Source: Echinococcus granulosus (lineage: Eukaryota; Platyhelminthes; Cestoda; Cyclophyllidea; Taeniidae). Taken from it: DNA of 64,000 nucleotides. The position numbers and the translations under genes are program-made. Numbering within the stretch: position 1 is the first letter of the stretch; each line of letters starts with the position of its first letter. Location: positions 45,683-109,682 of the forward strand of contig NW_020170479.1 of the NCBI RefSeq assembly GCF_000524195.1, given 5' to 3'. This document shows, one piece after another, positions 11,801 through 33,883 of the stretch. The notes below the pieces were generated by a model, which ran no database searches, had not been told where the DNA came from, and saw only the letters and a program-made list of their open reading frames with translations.

Positions 11801-14800
11801 GATTCGCTTCCATAAATTGACTCATTTGTTGCGAGCAGAGCAGACGATTGCAGAAGATATGTGCTGCCACACTGTGATCATGGTGCAGGTAAATGAAGAG
11901 GGGTTTGCGCTGAAAGCAAGAAAAAGAATATTTGCTAAGGAAAAAGACATCGTTGTCCGACTATTCCAAGGGAAAAGAGAACGCACATCAGCAACACGAG
12001 AGGTACTGAAGCACTGGCTCAAGGCCTCGTTGAAGGGACAGAGGAGAAAGGGTGGAATACATTCTTCGGGGTTTGAACAGTAGCGCTGAATAAACACATG
12101 GTAAAAATTTTCCAACGCCTCCTGGGGAGATTCAATGAGGCTCAGAGGAACTGCAGGGGAAGGAAGAAGTTTCGATTTCAAATCAAAAGGTCTGCTTCAG
12201 AGTGACTTAAAAGGGAAGTCATGGTTTTCTTATTCTAGCGGTGGCGAAGAAGCAAAAACCCGAAGGCCAAAAAAGTGATCAAATTGTGGAAGCATTCTGG
12301 ACTATCTGCTGAGCTGAACTGAATGCAAGTGACTTGACACGGTGAGGTCAACTTGAACCCCACATGATTAAGTAGTCAGAACTGTGTAGCTCTAAGCTAC
12401 CTGGTCATTCCGACTTATCAGTTATGCGTTGGCAGGATTCGATTGGTACGGCCTCGTGAGGCTCTGATGGATGATGTCAGTGTCGTGACAGATACCAAGC
12501 AATGAAGCCAAATAAATTAATGAAACCTTAAAAAACATCGTCGTGAATACACATACCCCTTAATACGTTGGCCACCGATGCCACTTATATTACGCGAATA
12601 TGCGACGTACTTGTTAGCTTATAGCAAATGTCTGCATTAAATCATACCACAAACAGATCGGGCGGGCTTACAAGTGGACCTAGAATGTTCTTAAAGATAA
12701 CTACATATTCATAGTTTTTTGAGCAACAGTGCAATATTAGGCGGATCAAACACCTGAGAGGTGATGGTTGATTTTCCACAAACCAATTCTACTAAGAAAG
12801 AAATGGGTAAACTTATGCATCAATTATAACTTAAGGTAAGTTAAAAGTTAGCAATCACAAGAACAATTTGACCTGTTATCGAGCACGAAAAGCGCACAAT
12901 AACAAAAGTAACCTTTGATAAAATTTGCGGTCTAGGTCTTCTGGCTCCTTCTTATGAATAAGATCCAAAATGTTTAACCTCCGACCCACTATGACTACAA
13001 ATTAACAGAACTCCATTCAGCAGCACGTTTCGGTAGGCAAACACTTCAGAGACGACAACTTACTCAAAGGCAGGGAGTAAGGATTGGTACTATCACTGAC
13101 AAAGACCATTCCATCGTTTGCGTCGTCAATATCGGAGTAAATGGTAAAGCCACCATCATCGTCCAATTCCTGCATCAAAACACAGAAGCGAAAGATTGAT
13201 ATCTCATCCACAAAAAATAACACGGGCATGCAAGTGTGCAATTTTTGGAGAGGGATCCTAGCATGCTGTTCCCTTTACAAATATTCACAAATTCTGAGTA
13301 ATAGTGAGACAGTTTTATGTAAAGGAATAGATTTTTTGATGCCCGTCACACAAATTCATGATTCCAACAGAAGACAGCTCTTTATTTGTATAAACATGAG
13401 ACAAAAGGGATAGGATGATTGGTAAAAAGGATGTTAGAGGAGGGGTCGATGCGGAAATTCATTTTATACGATTTGGGTATTTTTACACATTTCTTTGCGT
13501 GTGTGTGTATGTGCGTCTGCGCTATTTAGCAAAATCAAGATGCACCGCTAGCGCGCAGAATGAGGCGAATGACATAGCGACGCGAAATAAAAATAGTTCG
13601 AAGCGTGAACACACTTTGCTGCCTACAACTAGTGAGCATGGTTAAGCTAGGTTAACGATCCAAAATTAGAAATCACGCCGAAAAATGAACCCAATGTGAT
13701 GTTTGAGATGATTAACGCATAGAACATCAGCAACAACCAGCCTCCTGCTACTAAAAAAAATAAGACAGCTGAACCTATTAGCGTTACCAAAAATCAAGTC
13801 AGCTGATTGGTAGGAAGAGCGAAATTTAAACTTACCATGACGCGAAAGGAAGTTAAAAAGGCCAATGAAATAATCTACATTCCCCCAAAGACTGTGGCAG
13901 TGATGGTCCAGTCACGTGTATGTATATATCAGCATGCGATGGGGCAACATATGTACCAAAAAAAATCAATAGGTGGATGTACAAGCTCACGTTAACTTTG
14001 GCATTATATTGCCCGAAATCGCATCCTCTCCTCCTACTCGTAGATGCGATGCAAGAGCAGATATTTCAGGTGACAACGTCTACGCAAACCATTAATACCG
14101 CAACTACGAGAGAGCATGTGTGACTCAAGCGCATGAGTTTTCGATGGTCCTGTGGCGGTACCAGTCACATAGGTAACTCACCTGACTTAGATCATAATGA
14201 ATTTTCTTTTTCGACCTTTGAGGCCGACAATTGTCCTCGCTAGTAGCAACACCGGTACTCGAAAATGAAGAGTGGGAGGTGGAAGGGGCTTGTGAATTTG
14301 TAAGCTAAAAGGGAACCCGTACACCCGTGTTGCTTTAATCAAAATAAAGAATGAATGCGTTTAACGCTATCCTACCTCAAGGATGTAGAAATTATCGTGC
14401 CTGAGGTTGTAGCGCTGAAGCTTGTGTTCGCTAGACGCGTTGGAAGACATATTCAAGTCCCTTACCATCGCTTCCAAACTTGACGAAGTCTCGGATTCCG
14501 GGAGAGACCAAACCTGATTCGACACAGAAATGCCAGACTCCTTAGCGGCTGAGCGTTTCAAACCAAATAGGCTTGTAGTCTCGGAGATGTTTCGTAAGCG
14601 AATGACCCTGCTGTCGACCGAACGGGTGTTCGTAGCGCCGTCGCGTTGGTGGGAAGATTCTATTAGACGAACTCGCACGTCAAGTGTAGTTGGAAAGGAG
14701 GCATTTTCCCGGCCCGCTACCTCAGTATTCGGCCTAGAGAGTTTAAAAATTCCATTGTGTGCATTTTATTATGCGAAACGATGGAGGCACGACTTACCGC

Positions 14801-15422
14801 ACTCTGTGTCGTCTAACCAACCGAGCAGTCCATGAGTTGTTCAATGGAAGATGCAAACTTCTAAGCGTCACCTTAAACACAAACAACCCAAAATTGTACC
14901 AAAGAACACAATTTCCGGCGCTGACTGCTTTGCAACATTCTTACATGATCATTCAGACTGTTCTGATTGTGCGTTCCGTCGAAACGCAGAGCAACCAGCA
15001 AAGCTGCACTGTCCGAAGGTAAGCCAGAATTCTCGGCTGCTTTAACGAAACTATCACGGTGCTTGTCGACCAAGCACCGTTTAAAATCACCAAGTGTGAT
15101 CGAATCACGTATATCCTCCAAGCTAATAATCGCAACTTCTCTTTTCCTATCGTCTAGGTAAAGCGTAATTTCGAAGTTTAACAGCCTCGAATGTGGACTA
15201 TGTGGGGAGTCAAGCGCAGAGTTATGTGGAGAAGATCCTGCATCGACTTGTGATGAATCTTAAGTTGTAAGGTTGAAAATAAGTAAAAAGACAAATTTAA
15301 TTTTGCAAAGTACCACCAGGTTTCCCATCCACTAGGAAAAAGTCAACTGCCGACTCTATATTCCAGTCAAACTGTTGAAGAATTTCTTCGGCGGTTTCCC
15401 TTTGTGTAATACCCGTTAGCTC
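8893..15422 (-). CDS. FAF1: FAS-associated factor 1 orthologue (UBA-UBL-UBL-UAS-UBX)
   Basis: FAF1 is an adaptor linking ubiquitinated proteins to the VCP/p97 ATPase. Ten minus-strand exons join in phase: 15422-15314, 15258-14945, 14871-14798, 14733-14376, 14304-14182, 13169-13064, 12150-11987, 11909-11691, 11240-10857, 9300-8893 (753 codons with stop). They encode, in order, a UBA domain (TGITQ, FDWNIESAVDFFL), a first ubiquitin-like domain ending in LRSLHLPLNNS, a second ending near NQVWSLPES, an acidic segment, the UAS domain (RKPLFIYLHHDHSV, CNRLLCSQ, WPWDVT, TDQFPLL), a Glu/Arg-rich coiled coil (REEQDRAYKESLEQDR) and UBX (ALPPEP, FKLLTTFPR). The N-terminal Met exon is not fixed; a tentative short exon ends at 15491. 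The donor at 15314 could instead be 15317. The UBX end is shorter than usual. Confidence 0.88.
9325..10330. repeat. Degenerate GAAT/GATT-type tetranucleotide-rich tract
   Basis: Within the last FAF1 intron, about 9325-9770 and again about 10180-10320, the plus strand is built from imperfect GAAT, GATG, GATT and TGAA-type units with frequent substitutions. This is an old, diverged simple-sequence repeat, not coding sequence; the short open frames inside it are artefacts of that composition. Confidence 0.55.
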
Positions 15423-15491
15423 CTTGGAAAAATATTCACTAATCAGAAGCCTACTTGAAATTTTTCAACTAAATCCATTTGTGTACTCACT

Positions 15492-17806
15492 GCAACGCAT
15501 AAATTGTCCTGAGTGTATATGGTTCCTTCTTACAGCGCGGCTGACTAGGAGCGCAGTGAAACGACAGCTTTGTTTCTAAAAGAATAAACAGAAGTATATT
15601 AATTAAATATCGCCTTTGCAAATTTTGGCTGCAGAAGCTTTGCATGGTTAGCAGTGTTCAAGGTTCAAAAGGAAATTAGAAACAGCTTTGAGCCATATCG
15701 GTTCGGAATATTTGAATGTCAGCATGACAATTTGTGTCCTCGAGAAGAATTGTATTTTAAAAAAGGGCTTTTAGAAGGCAAATAAGTGGCTTGCATTGCA
15801 GGGAAAGAAGTCCTTGTTATTCGCAATCAATAACATGACCCTTCCTATCTGGTATAAATCCCGCAGCTCCCTTTTATTATTTCAGCAGAGACGTGTTGTT
15901 TATGTAACAAAAAAACAAGATGCACATAGGATTCACCCAGGTGGCCTCATATATACCTTAATCTGATGGATGCGATTACCAGTAATAACCGTCTAACTGT
16001 ACATTGAGCAATGTCAACCCGGTAACTCAAAAAGAACATGCCAACGCCAGTAGAAAAAACGACCCTCTAATCTAATGTTACAAGACTTTGATACTTTGCT
16101 TGCCTCTGCGTTTGACTACCCGGCACGCAAGTCTGCTGATTGCACTTCCACCAGGCGTAGTGGGTCTAGGTCTGTGCCAATAGCCTGCCAGTCTTTCTGT
16201 ACGTTAGCATTGTATGTTCTGGCATACTATTGTGGTTCCCCACGACTTCAGAGGGAACTTGGTTACAGACAAGATGTTTAGTGGTTGTTTAGGAATAGTC
16301 GCGTTTCACTGCTTCATTACATATTAATAATCCACTTATCATTATATGCACCATCTTATAGTGTGATAACAAATAAAAAAGGAATGGAGGAACATCACTC
16401 TCGTCATTTGGTTTGTTTGTTGTTACTAATCCACCTGCCTACTAGGTCCTGTGTACCTGGTTTAGCTTATCCAATAAATCTTGTCTGCTGCGCACGTCAA
16501 TTAACACCCCAGGTCGATTTTGAGCAGCTGTATTCTATGTCATGTTCTTAAGAATAAAATCGAGATAACAAAGTGAGGAAGTCACCGATGGGCACCGAAA
16601 ATGTAGCGTCCATAGCGTTGAAGCTCCTCCGAATAGTTTGGGACCTTGCGACTCAGAATTTCGCCCAATAACGCTAAAGTAAAAATTGGTACTTTGCAAA
16701 CCTGATTAAAACACCCTTTTCTTTCAATTCCCACCACAATGTTGGTGTCTTTTACAAATTTACAACGTTACAAGTGAAACTACGCGTTGGGTTAAATGGA
16801 ATCTCAGGCCCAATCAAAGCGAAACCCCCACCGCTGATCCTTTTCCAAATGTGGCCGAACGCATTTAAATATGGCTTCCCACGATGTATTCCACTAAAAC
16901 ATACTTTGCCATGTTACCAAAGGCGGTCTAGTGGATTGATCTACTACTGGTACTTACTAAGTCTAAAATCTTAACAGAACTGGAACCACTATCGGTACAC
17001 CGTTTTCCTGAAAGTCAATCCTAACTTCCACATCATCAAAATTTCTCTCTGATAACGGAAACATCTTTTTAGTAAATGGTTCAGTGTTTGGTTTGCAAGT
17101 GCAATCAGTCGCACACTGATTCGACTAACCTTACGACAACCATTTCGAGGTGTTTTCGCCTCTTCTTCACCTGAATCCACTCCACAAATTGCAACAAATA
17201 ACATCTCATACATCCACAATCCCATCAATATTGACTTAATCTAATCTTACTGAAAGCACCAAAGGTTCATCAAAATGCAGTTATTCAGTAATAATCGTAG
17301 TCGCAATAGTAATTGTAGTGAAAGAGATAGGAGCGAGTCTGAACATGCACAGAGAAAAAGAGAATCCACACATTAGAAGCAAAGAGGGTGAAAGAAGGTG
17401 GGGCGAGGAACCACAGAGTTTTAATGGCGCCGAGCAAAATAAGGAGCCTATCAGTCCGAGCAAGTAAGTCCAAGCAAGTAGAAAAAAGACGGCAGGAGCG
17501 GCAGACACTCGGCAAGAAAGAGAGCGAAAGTACGGAGGAAAGAACGGAAAGAGGGAGGCAGGGCAGAGGAGTACCAGGGAGTTAGCCAGCCAAGCGGGCA
17601 GATGGACAGGCAGAGCAAGAAAGTAAGAGATCAATTCATGTGGCGCTGTAGCTTTCCCCATCTGCCCGCCTGTCTATCACCTCTCTTCCCTCTTCGCTCT
17701 AGCAACGGGATTGCGTGCGTGTGTGGGAAAGAGAAGAGGAACAAGGAGGAAGGGAGAGCATCTAGGTGGGATTTGAGCGCTAGGTTCGTGGGGTGAAGTT
17801 ACGCAC
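15492..17806. other. Gap between FAF1 5' exons and the last identified JNK exon
   Basis: No exon is convincing here on either strand. It probably contains the FAF1 promoter and first exon, plus the missing terminal JNK exon and 3' UTR, because the last JNK exon found ends with a good donor at 17806. Minus-strand frames at 16989-17228 and 17281-17661 have no recognisable match to a JNK C terminus. Confidence 0.4.
17330..17600. repeat. Purine-rich (GA) tract
   Basis: The plus strand is strongly purine-biased here, with runs such as AGAGAAAAAGAGAA and many GAAAGAGAG-type words. The minus strand is correspondingly CT-rich, which creates the long hydrophobic-looking minus frame at 17281-17661. 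It lies 3' of the last identified JNK exon. Confidence 0.6.
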
Positions 17807-27878
<10,072 letters not shown>

Positions 27879-28854
27879 TATAAACCGACTATAGAAAATA
27901 AGAAATCTTATTTCCAGCAGCCGATCAACACAAATTGCACGAGACCGCCGGAAAAATGATTAAGCAAAACAAGCAGAGTTAGATGGTTATATGCTCAAAT
28001 TTGAAAATTTGATGGGCTCAAAGTTGTAATATTTGCTCAAGGGTCACTTCTTTATTTTTGTTGGTCTTCTTGCATACGGAAATTAACAATTGACTAACTT
28101 AATGTACACACAAAAAATGCTGTGTCTTATGTCACAGATGGCTGCAGCATAATCTTAGTTTTAAAAAATTCTAGTAGTAGCATTGCTTTACACTTTGCGC
28201 ATGATGTTTCCTAGCTTTTGTAGTGCATTGTACAAATTTTTGGATCGGGTTCCTCGCATGTAATACTAGTTCCTAAAAATGGTGTTAGTGCGCTTTTATC
28301 TTTTAACTTGTAACGATTAATGGCATTTAGACCCTGATTTCTTATAATCTATTATGCTAAGAAATACCCTTACAGACTTCTGAAATGTGGAACTCAGCAG
28401 TTTATTCCTTTTACTGAAATAACTTTTACGGTTATAGAGACGATTTGTAGCTCAGCAAAAAGATAATTCATTTAAGTTTTTCTTTTTTAAAAAGCATTAT
28501 TATTTCTATACGACTGTTTTACTCTTTTGAATGATTTGTGAAGTTTTGGAAATGATGTTATACCATTTCAAGTCTTTCTTAAGGCTTTACTGCTCATTGC
28601 TTGTCTGTTGAGCATGCTGCAAGCTTAAACTCCTTTCGTTTTCAGAGGTGATCTCGTGCTTTTGCTTGTTCACTTTTTCACGCTGCTCACTGCAAAATAG
28701 TCGGCGCCCAAAACACCACCCACGAGTCAGTAATAATAGCCATTTCATTTTCACAGAGATAAGAGTATTGTAATACGTTGGTTGTTTGTTACACGGTTGG
28801 TCTGGTAACGAGCTTCTTTTGACTTGGCCATTGTACCTCGCCAAGTAGGCTAGC

Positions 28855-29905
28855 CTTCGGGCCATGTCAGCGACCCTAACGCCTTCTCTATTATGTCTTC
28901 TTTAGTCTTCAGGGAAGTCTCGGGACGCTACAATATATTAAAACGCGCGACTCAGCGTTTTTAGACAAGCCCGGTTGATTCGCTTTGGACATATTTATTA
29001 AAGGTGACAAGATGGAGAGCGGAAATACAATGTTCAAGAAGGAGGGAAGCTGCAGTCAGTAGGTACGGGAGCGGACCATCTGGTCACGAGGTTTGAATTT
29101 CCTGCTTGCCTTCTCCCTGAACGGTACATTAAAACAACATAAGTATTACAATATTGTATCTTAATATCAGCGGTCTACCTCATTGACCTCGTCGTGCTTG
29201 ATTTTTTATCTGCACTGCGCTGGAAACGTAAGCATTGCGTCCAGAGTCTTCGATGAAGTTTTAGTAAGCCCAAATGATGTTTAATAGTGCTCGTATAAAA
29301 ATAGCGCACAGAGGCTCTAAAAGGCTCCTGGCGTGACGTAAAAGCCACGTCGCTGAGATGAAATGCAAATTGCTAGGTTCAAAGCAATCGCGTACTCAAA
29401 TGAACAGCTAAACGAAACGGCAGTGGGCCGCAAAGATTTCTGTAGTACGATAGCGGTTTATCCCTTAGTGCTGGTGAGGCGTTACTTTTGAACTTTGAAT
29501 TAGCCCTCTTTGGGCCATGCCAATAGCCCAGGCACCTTCTCCGTGCTGAATATAAATTTTTCCGAGTATTGTGCCTTCTTTTTTCCTCAGGGAGTCTCGG
29601 GACGCCACATTTTACCTATTTTTTGGATATTCAAGGACAAAAGATGCCCTACGAATTGTGAGCTTTTTAGATAAAACACTATTTGCAGGAACATCTGCCC
29701 AAAAGACGGTGGTCATGGTTGTAATACCTTTGCTGTTTGCCTAACTCTCGGTTTTGACGAGGCGGCTGCTTGAATGCTCCAGCATTGTATCCTTGCCGGT
29801 TGGGATAGCCGTCAAACTGTCGCCAATGCATTTTTCACCCTGGTATTATGTCTTTCTTCGTCTTCGGTAAAGTCTTAAAGCGCTACATTGGTACCAAAAT
29901 GGTAG
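28855..29905 (+). mobile_element. Cluster of three LTR-like repeat segments, TRIM-like
   Basis: Three diverged segments share one layout: a GGCCATG or GCCAAT-type start, a CCTTCTC-type middle, then a TCTTCAGGGAAGTCTCG-like block and GGACGCTACA. They lie at about 28862-28948, 29512-29612 and 29800-29905. The first two could be the terminal repeats of one non-autonomous element with an internal part of about 560 nt and no coding frame; the third would be a further solo repeat. The same end sequence recurs at 38565, 44640, 46690 and 47470 in this window. It lies between JNK and the small plus-strand gene. Confidence 0.5.
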
Positions 29906-30318
29906 CATCAATGGACAATTTAAATACAGGTTGACAAAATCTGATTCATCGATACAACTCCCATTGTCATAAGTTGTGTGTTAATGTCTGGTAATTGCTG
30001 AATGTTGGAATGAGGTTTATCAAAAAATAGTTTCACATTTGTCATTAGTGAATTTCTGTCCAAATGTTCCTTTTTATTCTTTTGCATTATCCGTCTGCAT
30101 GCTTGACTTCATCATATAATTACGTTCTGGGAGAAAGGAGTAAGTTTTAAAAAGTAAACAACACACAATTATGTACAATTTTTCGTCAGATAGATAAGAT
30201 TGGTCATTAAAAAAGACTTTAAAAACAGATATTAATGAGTGAACTTTAAATATCATACTTTTGTTTGAATCTACTGCGTGGGGTAGTGTTTGCTGCAACA
30301 TTGAATTGGATGTGTGCT

Positions 30319-31564
30319 ATGGCACGTAAAGCATTGTTGAGCGTCAATACTGGAACCGACAATTTTTTGCTCAATGACTATTTACCAGCGCTTTCGGAAT
30401 TCGGTCATGTGGAACCTCACCCTGGTCTACCTAGAGAGAGAACAGTTTTTAATGCCCCAAAAAAGGTAACATTACAGTTACTCCTGGTGTGAGTCTGCAG
30501 CTCAAAGTCCCGTTGCTTTCCATTTCATTGACGAAAGTATTTTACTTTTTCAATGGAAGTCGACAATTTTTTCAGAGGTGTAGAATTTTACCAACAATAG
30601 GGAGATCTACATTTCTAGTGCTTTTTTATTTTACCTTGGGAGTAAGTCGTGGTGTAAACAAATCATTACTTGGGATTTGTATGTTAGCACGCATTTCTAC
30701 TCTCTGTCTATCGGATTGTAATTCTTGAGCAAGCCTCTTCCTAGATCTCTTTGTTCCCGTTTTAAACGGAGCACTTTCGTTTCTTTGAATTTTGAAATGG
30801 TCGATTGCTACTAATATAGTTGCCTTTTTCTTAATACTACTTTCGTATTCTTTTAAACTAATCCGAAGTCACGATTTTTCAAGTTTAAGTTTGTATTTAA
30901 CAGGCCGGCAAATCCATCTTAAACTTCGTGGATTCTACCGCACACTTTGGTAACCTTGGCTGCGTGAATTGTTTTCATGCATTTAAAAAATTCTTATCAA
31001 ATTATTTGCCTTAATGTAGAAAGCGGTGCAATTCCTATACGCTTTCCTCACCTGAATTTCCTGACTTACCCAATAGAGCTCTTAAAAAACGACACATCAG
31101 ATTTTAACAACTAAAGTTGGAGGTTATTATCGTTTTTGGGATCTTCTAATCACCACGAAAGACTAAATCAACCAATTTTACTGCAAACTGCAGTCTCACG
31201 AAACGGTACACGTCTACGACGCCATCGACCCCAAGAAAATGGCAATCTTTAACCCGAGGCTGCGTCGAGATGATAGACGCCACGACAAGCGAGTCGACCT
31301 AAACATTTCTGAGGAGGTTAGCTCACATCAAAACATTTTAAGTAATTCTCACATACTTCAGTCGTCTCTTCTACCTCCCTGATACCACCTTAGGAGGATG
31401 CGAAGCCGGTTCCGTCAAGAGTTTCATCAGATATTGGACATTACTTGAAGAGACAATGCGATCCACAAGACAGATCTCACGTCCACATTCAACTGGTGGA
31501 AAATCAGTTCTTCCGACGCAATGGGGTCGATTTCAAGAACCTCATGGTGGATCAGGATCACTAG
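30319..31564 (+). CDS. Unrecognised 146-residue protein, three exons
   Basis: Three plus-strand exons with good splice sites join in phase 0: 30319-30465 (donor AAG then GTAACA), 31194-31316 (acceptor CTGCAG, donor GAG then GTTAGC) and 31394-31564 (acceptor CTTAG, stop TAG at 31562-31564). They encode 49, 41 and 56 residues. Landmarks are TGTDNFLLNDYLPALSEFG and EPHPGLPRE in exon 1, SHETVHVYDAIDPKKM in exon 2 and SSDIGHYLKRQCDPQDRS in exon 3. The product is charged, with no signal peptide or membrane segment. I do not recognise the family; the polar, Pro/His-containing style recalls small ciliary microtubule inner proteins, which is speculation. An in-frame ATG at 30310 is an alternative start; 30319 has G at +4. 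An AATAAA follows at 31762. Confidence 0.6.
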
Positions 31565-31761
31565 AGTGGATTTCCTCCCGCATATTTAAGTACAGATTTG
31601 GTAGTGAGCACTTGGGTGATTACTCGTACAAAGAGACCTCCTTTGTTAGGCAAAAGTCCCAGCTTGAAGAACGAATTAGGTATCATAAACATTAGAACTT
31701 TGATGCTTTGTTATATCTCAAAATGTCATCCCGGTTAGTTCAATATACTGAATGGAGAAGT

Positions 31762-31767
31762 AATAAA
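31762..31767 (+). terminator. Polyadenylation signal of the small three-exon gene
   Basis: AATAAA about 200 nt after the TAG at 31562-31564, consistent with the 3' end of the 146-residue gene. Confidence 0.5.
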
Positions 31768-33500
31768 GTGTTTAGATATCAAGAAAAATTAATTTGAATT
31801 TGCGGATTTTGATCGGACAAGGACATATTCTAGGGTTTTATTTGTCATGTGAACCACAATAAGTGGGGAATCTATCTGAAAGTAGTTAAATGCTAAAAAG
31901 GTATTCTCCTAGCTTATATTTCGTCCTCCTAAATGTCCCGTTGGGACGTTTCCTATCAGCGAAATCTAATATTCGTCAGTTAGTTTTAACTTGGTGAAAC
32001 CAACTGAAGCAGTTTAATTGGCTCTTTGAAATACCTAGCTGAATGTCGGATACTCAGTCAAACGATAGTCAGAAATTTGGTTTTGTGTGGTGAAATTGTG
32101 AACAGTACATTCGCCTTGCGGGTTGTAATGGTCAAATTCCCTCCCAGACCCTATTCACCTGTGTTTTAGTAATCCTCAATCTGGCTCGTAGTGAGTTCTT
32201 ACCTACTGCGGATACCATATATATCAGGACGGGCCACTTTCCTGTTTCAAACATTTTAATGAAACTAGTTCTATTACATGGATACGTCTAAATGAGAGTA
32301 CACGTTCGCCTGACATACTACCTGTGCTTAGATGCCAAATACGTCTGGCCTTCGTGTACACGGAATAAAATTGGCCTATTGTGGTTCCTCATTCTTCAGT
32401 CGCGAGTTGAACACTTGAATGCTAAAAGTGGCATGAAAAGTAGAAGAAATGGCGGAAACCTCGATTTGTAAGAGGATATATACAGCGATTAAAGGCACTT
32501 CTTTATGTCCTTCAGTCCCACTAAGACGTGCTGACAAAAATTGCAGTTTTAAATTAAGAACTCCCTATTCTATACATTTTAGTAGAGGGTGCAATCAAAG
32601 GCTTTCTATGTGGAAAGCTAGAGGTAGTGATGAAGGGTAAAGTAGTGAAGCGGGTCACTTTGTCATGGGCACTTATAAAAAATCAGCAATCGGAAGTAAG
32701 CTTGACTTAAACTGGAAAAGTCGCCAAATTTAACGTAGGTGCTTACCACTCTGCCAGAGATTTCTTAATCCGTGTGTAGGCTAAAATGAGGAAGCAGAAA
32801 TTGGTTGGTCGTAAATTGTACGAAATGTCTGTTAAAAGTACGAAATGTGGAGTAATGTATGAATCAGTTAAAGACAGGAGAAGTTGGTTTATTGCAATTG
32901 TTTAATACGCGGTTGTAGAAAAAAAGGAGATGCAATCGTTGAAGATGCCTGAAATTTCTTGTTTAACAGTAGTGTTTAAATTGGGTTCCAAAAAAATCAT
33001 TCAATTAAATATATTTGCCAGGTGTCAAATTAGTTTCATTAAAGTAGATTACCGTCACAGCCTGTTATTCGCAGTCCATGGTGTGCCCGGTGTGCCATGC
33101 AAATGCCAGATTTAAGGAAATATAATCAATACAAAAGGAGATGCCCAACCGCCACCAGATAAGTAATTGGCGCGTGCATAATAGTGCAGGAAAAGGAGAA
33201 TATCTGCAGAACCACTAGCACCATAAATTTCATGTCATCAGTATAACATATTTGAAAGTTTGGAAGCCACGGGTTGTATATTAATATTATCCTTAATCCA
33301 TTCGACGTAACGGTTTCTGGTGTCATGAAAGGGATTTGCTACCGCTATTTAAAATGTTTTAGCCACCACTATCAGTCATCGACCTCTGTGAGAGTTGTCA
33401 AACAACCCACCACATGCACTGTTTTTTTTAGAAATAAAGGTCTTGATCGAATACTAACATAAACGCTTGGGTCATGAGCACAGGACTTGAAAGTAATAGT
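31768..33500. other. Intergenic stretch, no gene recognised
   Basis: This lies between the convergent 3' ends of the small plus-strand gene and the large minus-strand gene. One or more terminal exons of the large gene could lie here, since its last identified exon appears to end in a donor (GTGAGC at 33883), but none could be picked out. Frames at 32449-32640 (+) and 33126-33326 (-) are unsupported. Confidence 0.4.
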
Positions 33501-33559
33501 TTCAGACTTCCTATTCCACCGAAGGATATTTTTTTAAAAACGAAGTAGGTCGTGAAATG

Positions 33560-33850
33560 CCACTCAGATTAAGGTGCGCAGAAATGAATTGATGACATGC
33601 AATCAGAAAGGGTTGGAAGGTGAAGAGATAGGTTGATGGATATCGGAGGATGAATAAAGGCTGGATGGATACTTGATGGGCGGAAGGATGGAAGGATAGA
33701 TATAAAAGTAGATAAATCGCTAGATAGCCATAGATATAGATGATCGACAATTTGGAAGTAGACGGAGTAGGCTTATTAAAATGCGAATGGATATGTGAAT
33801 GAATAGATGGAAGGAAAATAGGGGAATAGTTGGTAGATAATAAATAGAAC
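33560..33850. repeat. Degenerate GGAT/GATA-type tetranucleotide repeat
   Basis: Imperfect units of GGAT, GGAA, GATA and GATG type (for example GGCGGAAGGATGGAAGGATA) run through this stretch just 3' of the last identified exon of the large gene. Same general style as the tract in the FAF1 intron, but with different dominant units. Confidence 0.55.
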
Positions 33851-33883
33851 GATGGCTAGGAAGGGAGATACAAAAGAGCTCAC

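Noticed and set aside
16989..17661. Minus-strand frames as the missing JNK terminal exon
   Set aside because: No resemblance to a JNK C terminus; the 17281-17661 frame is the pyrimidine-rich strand of a GA tract, which makes a false hydrophobic translation.
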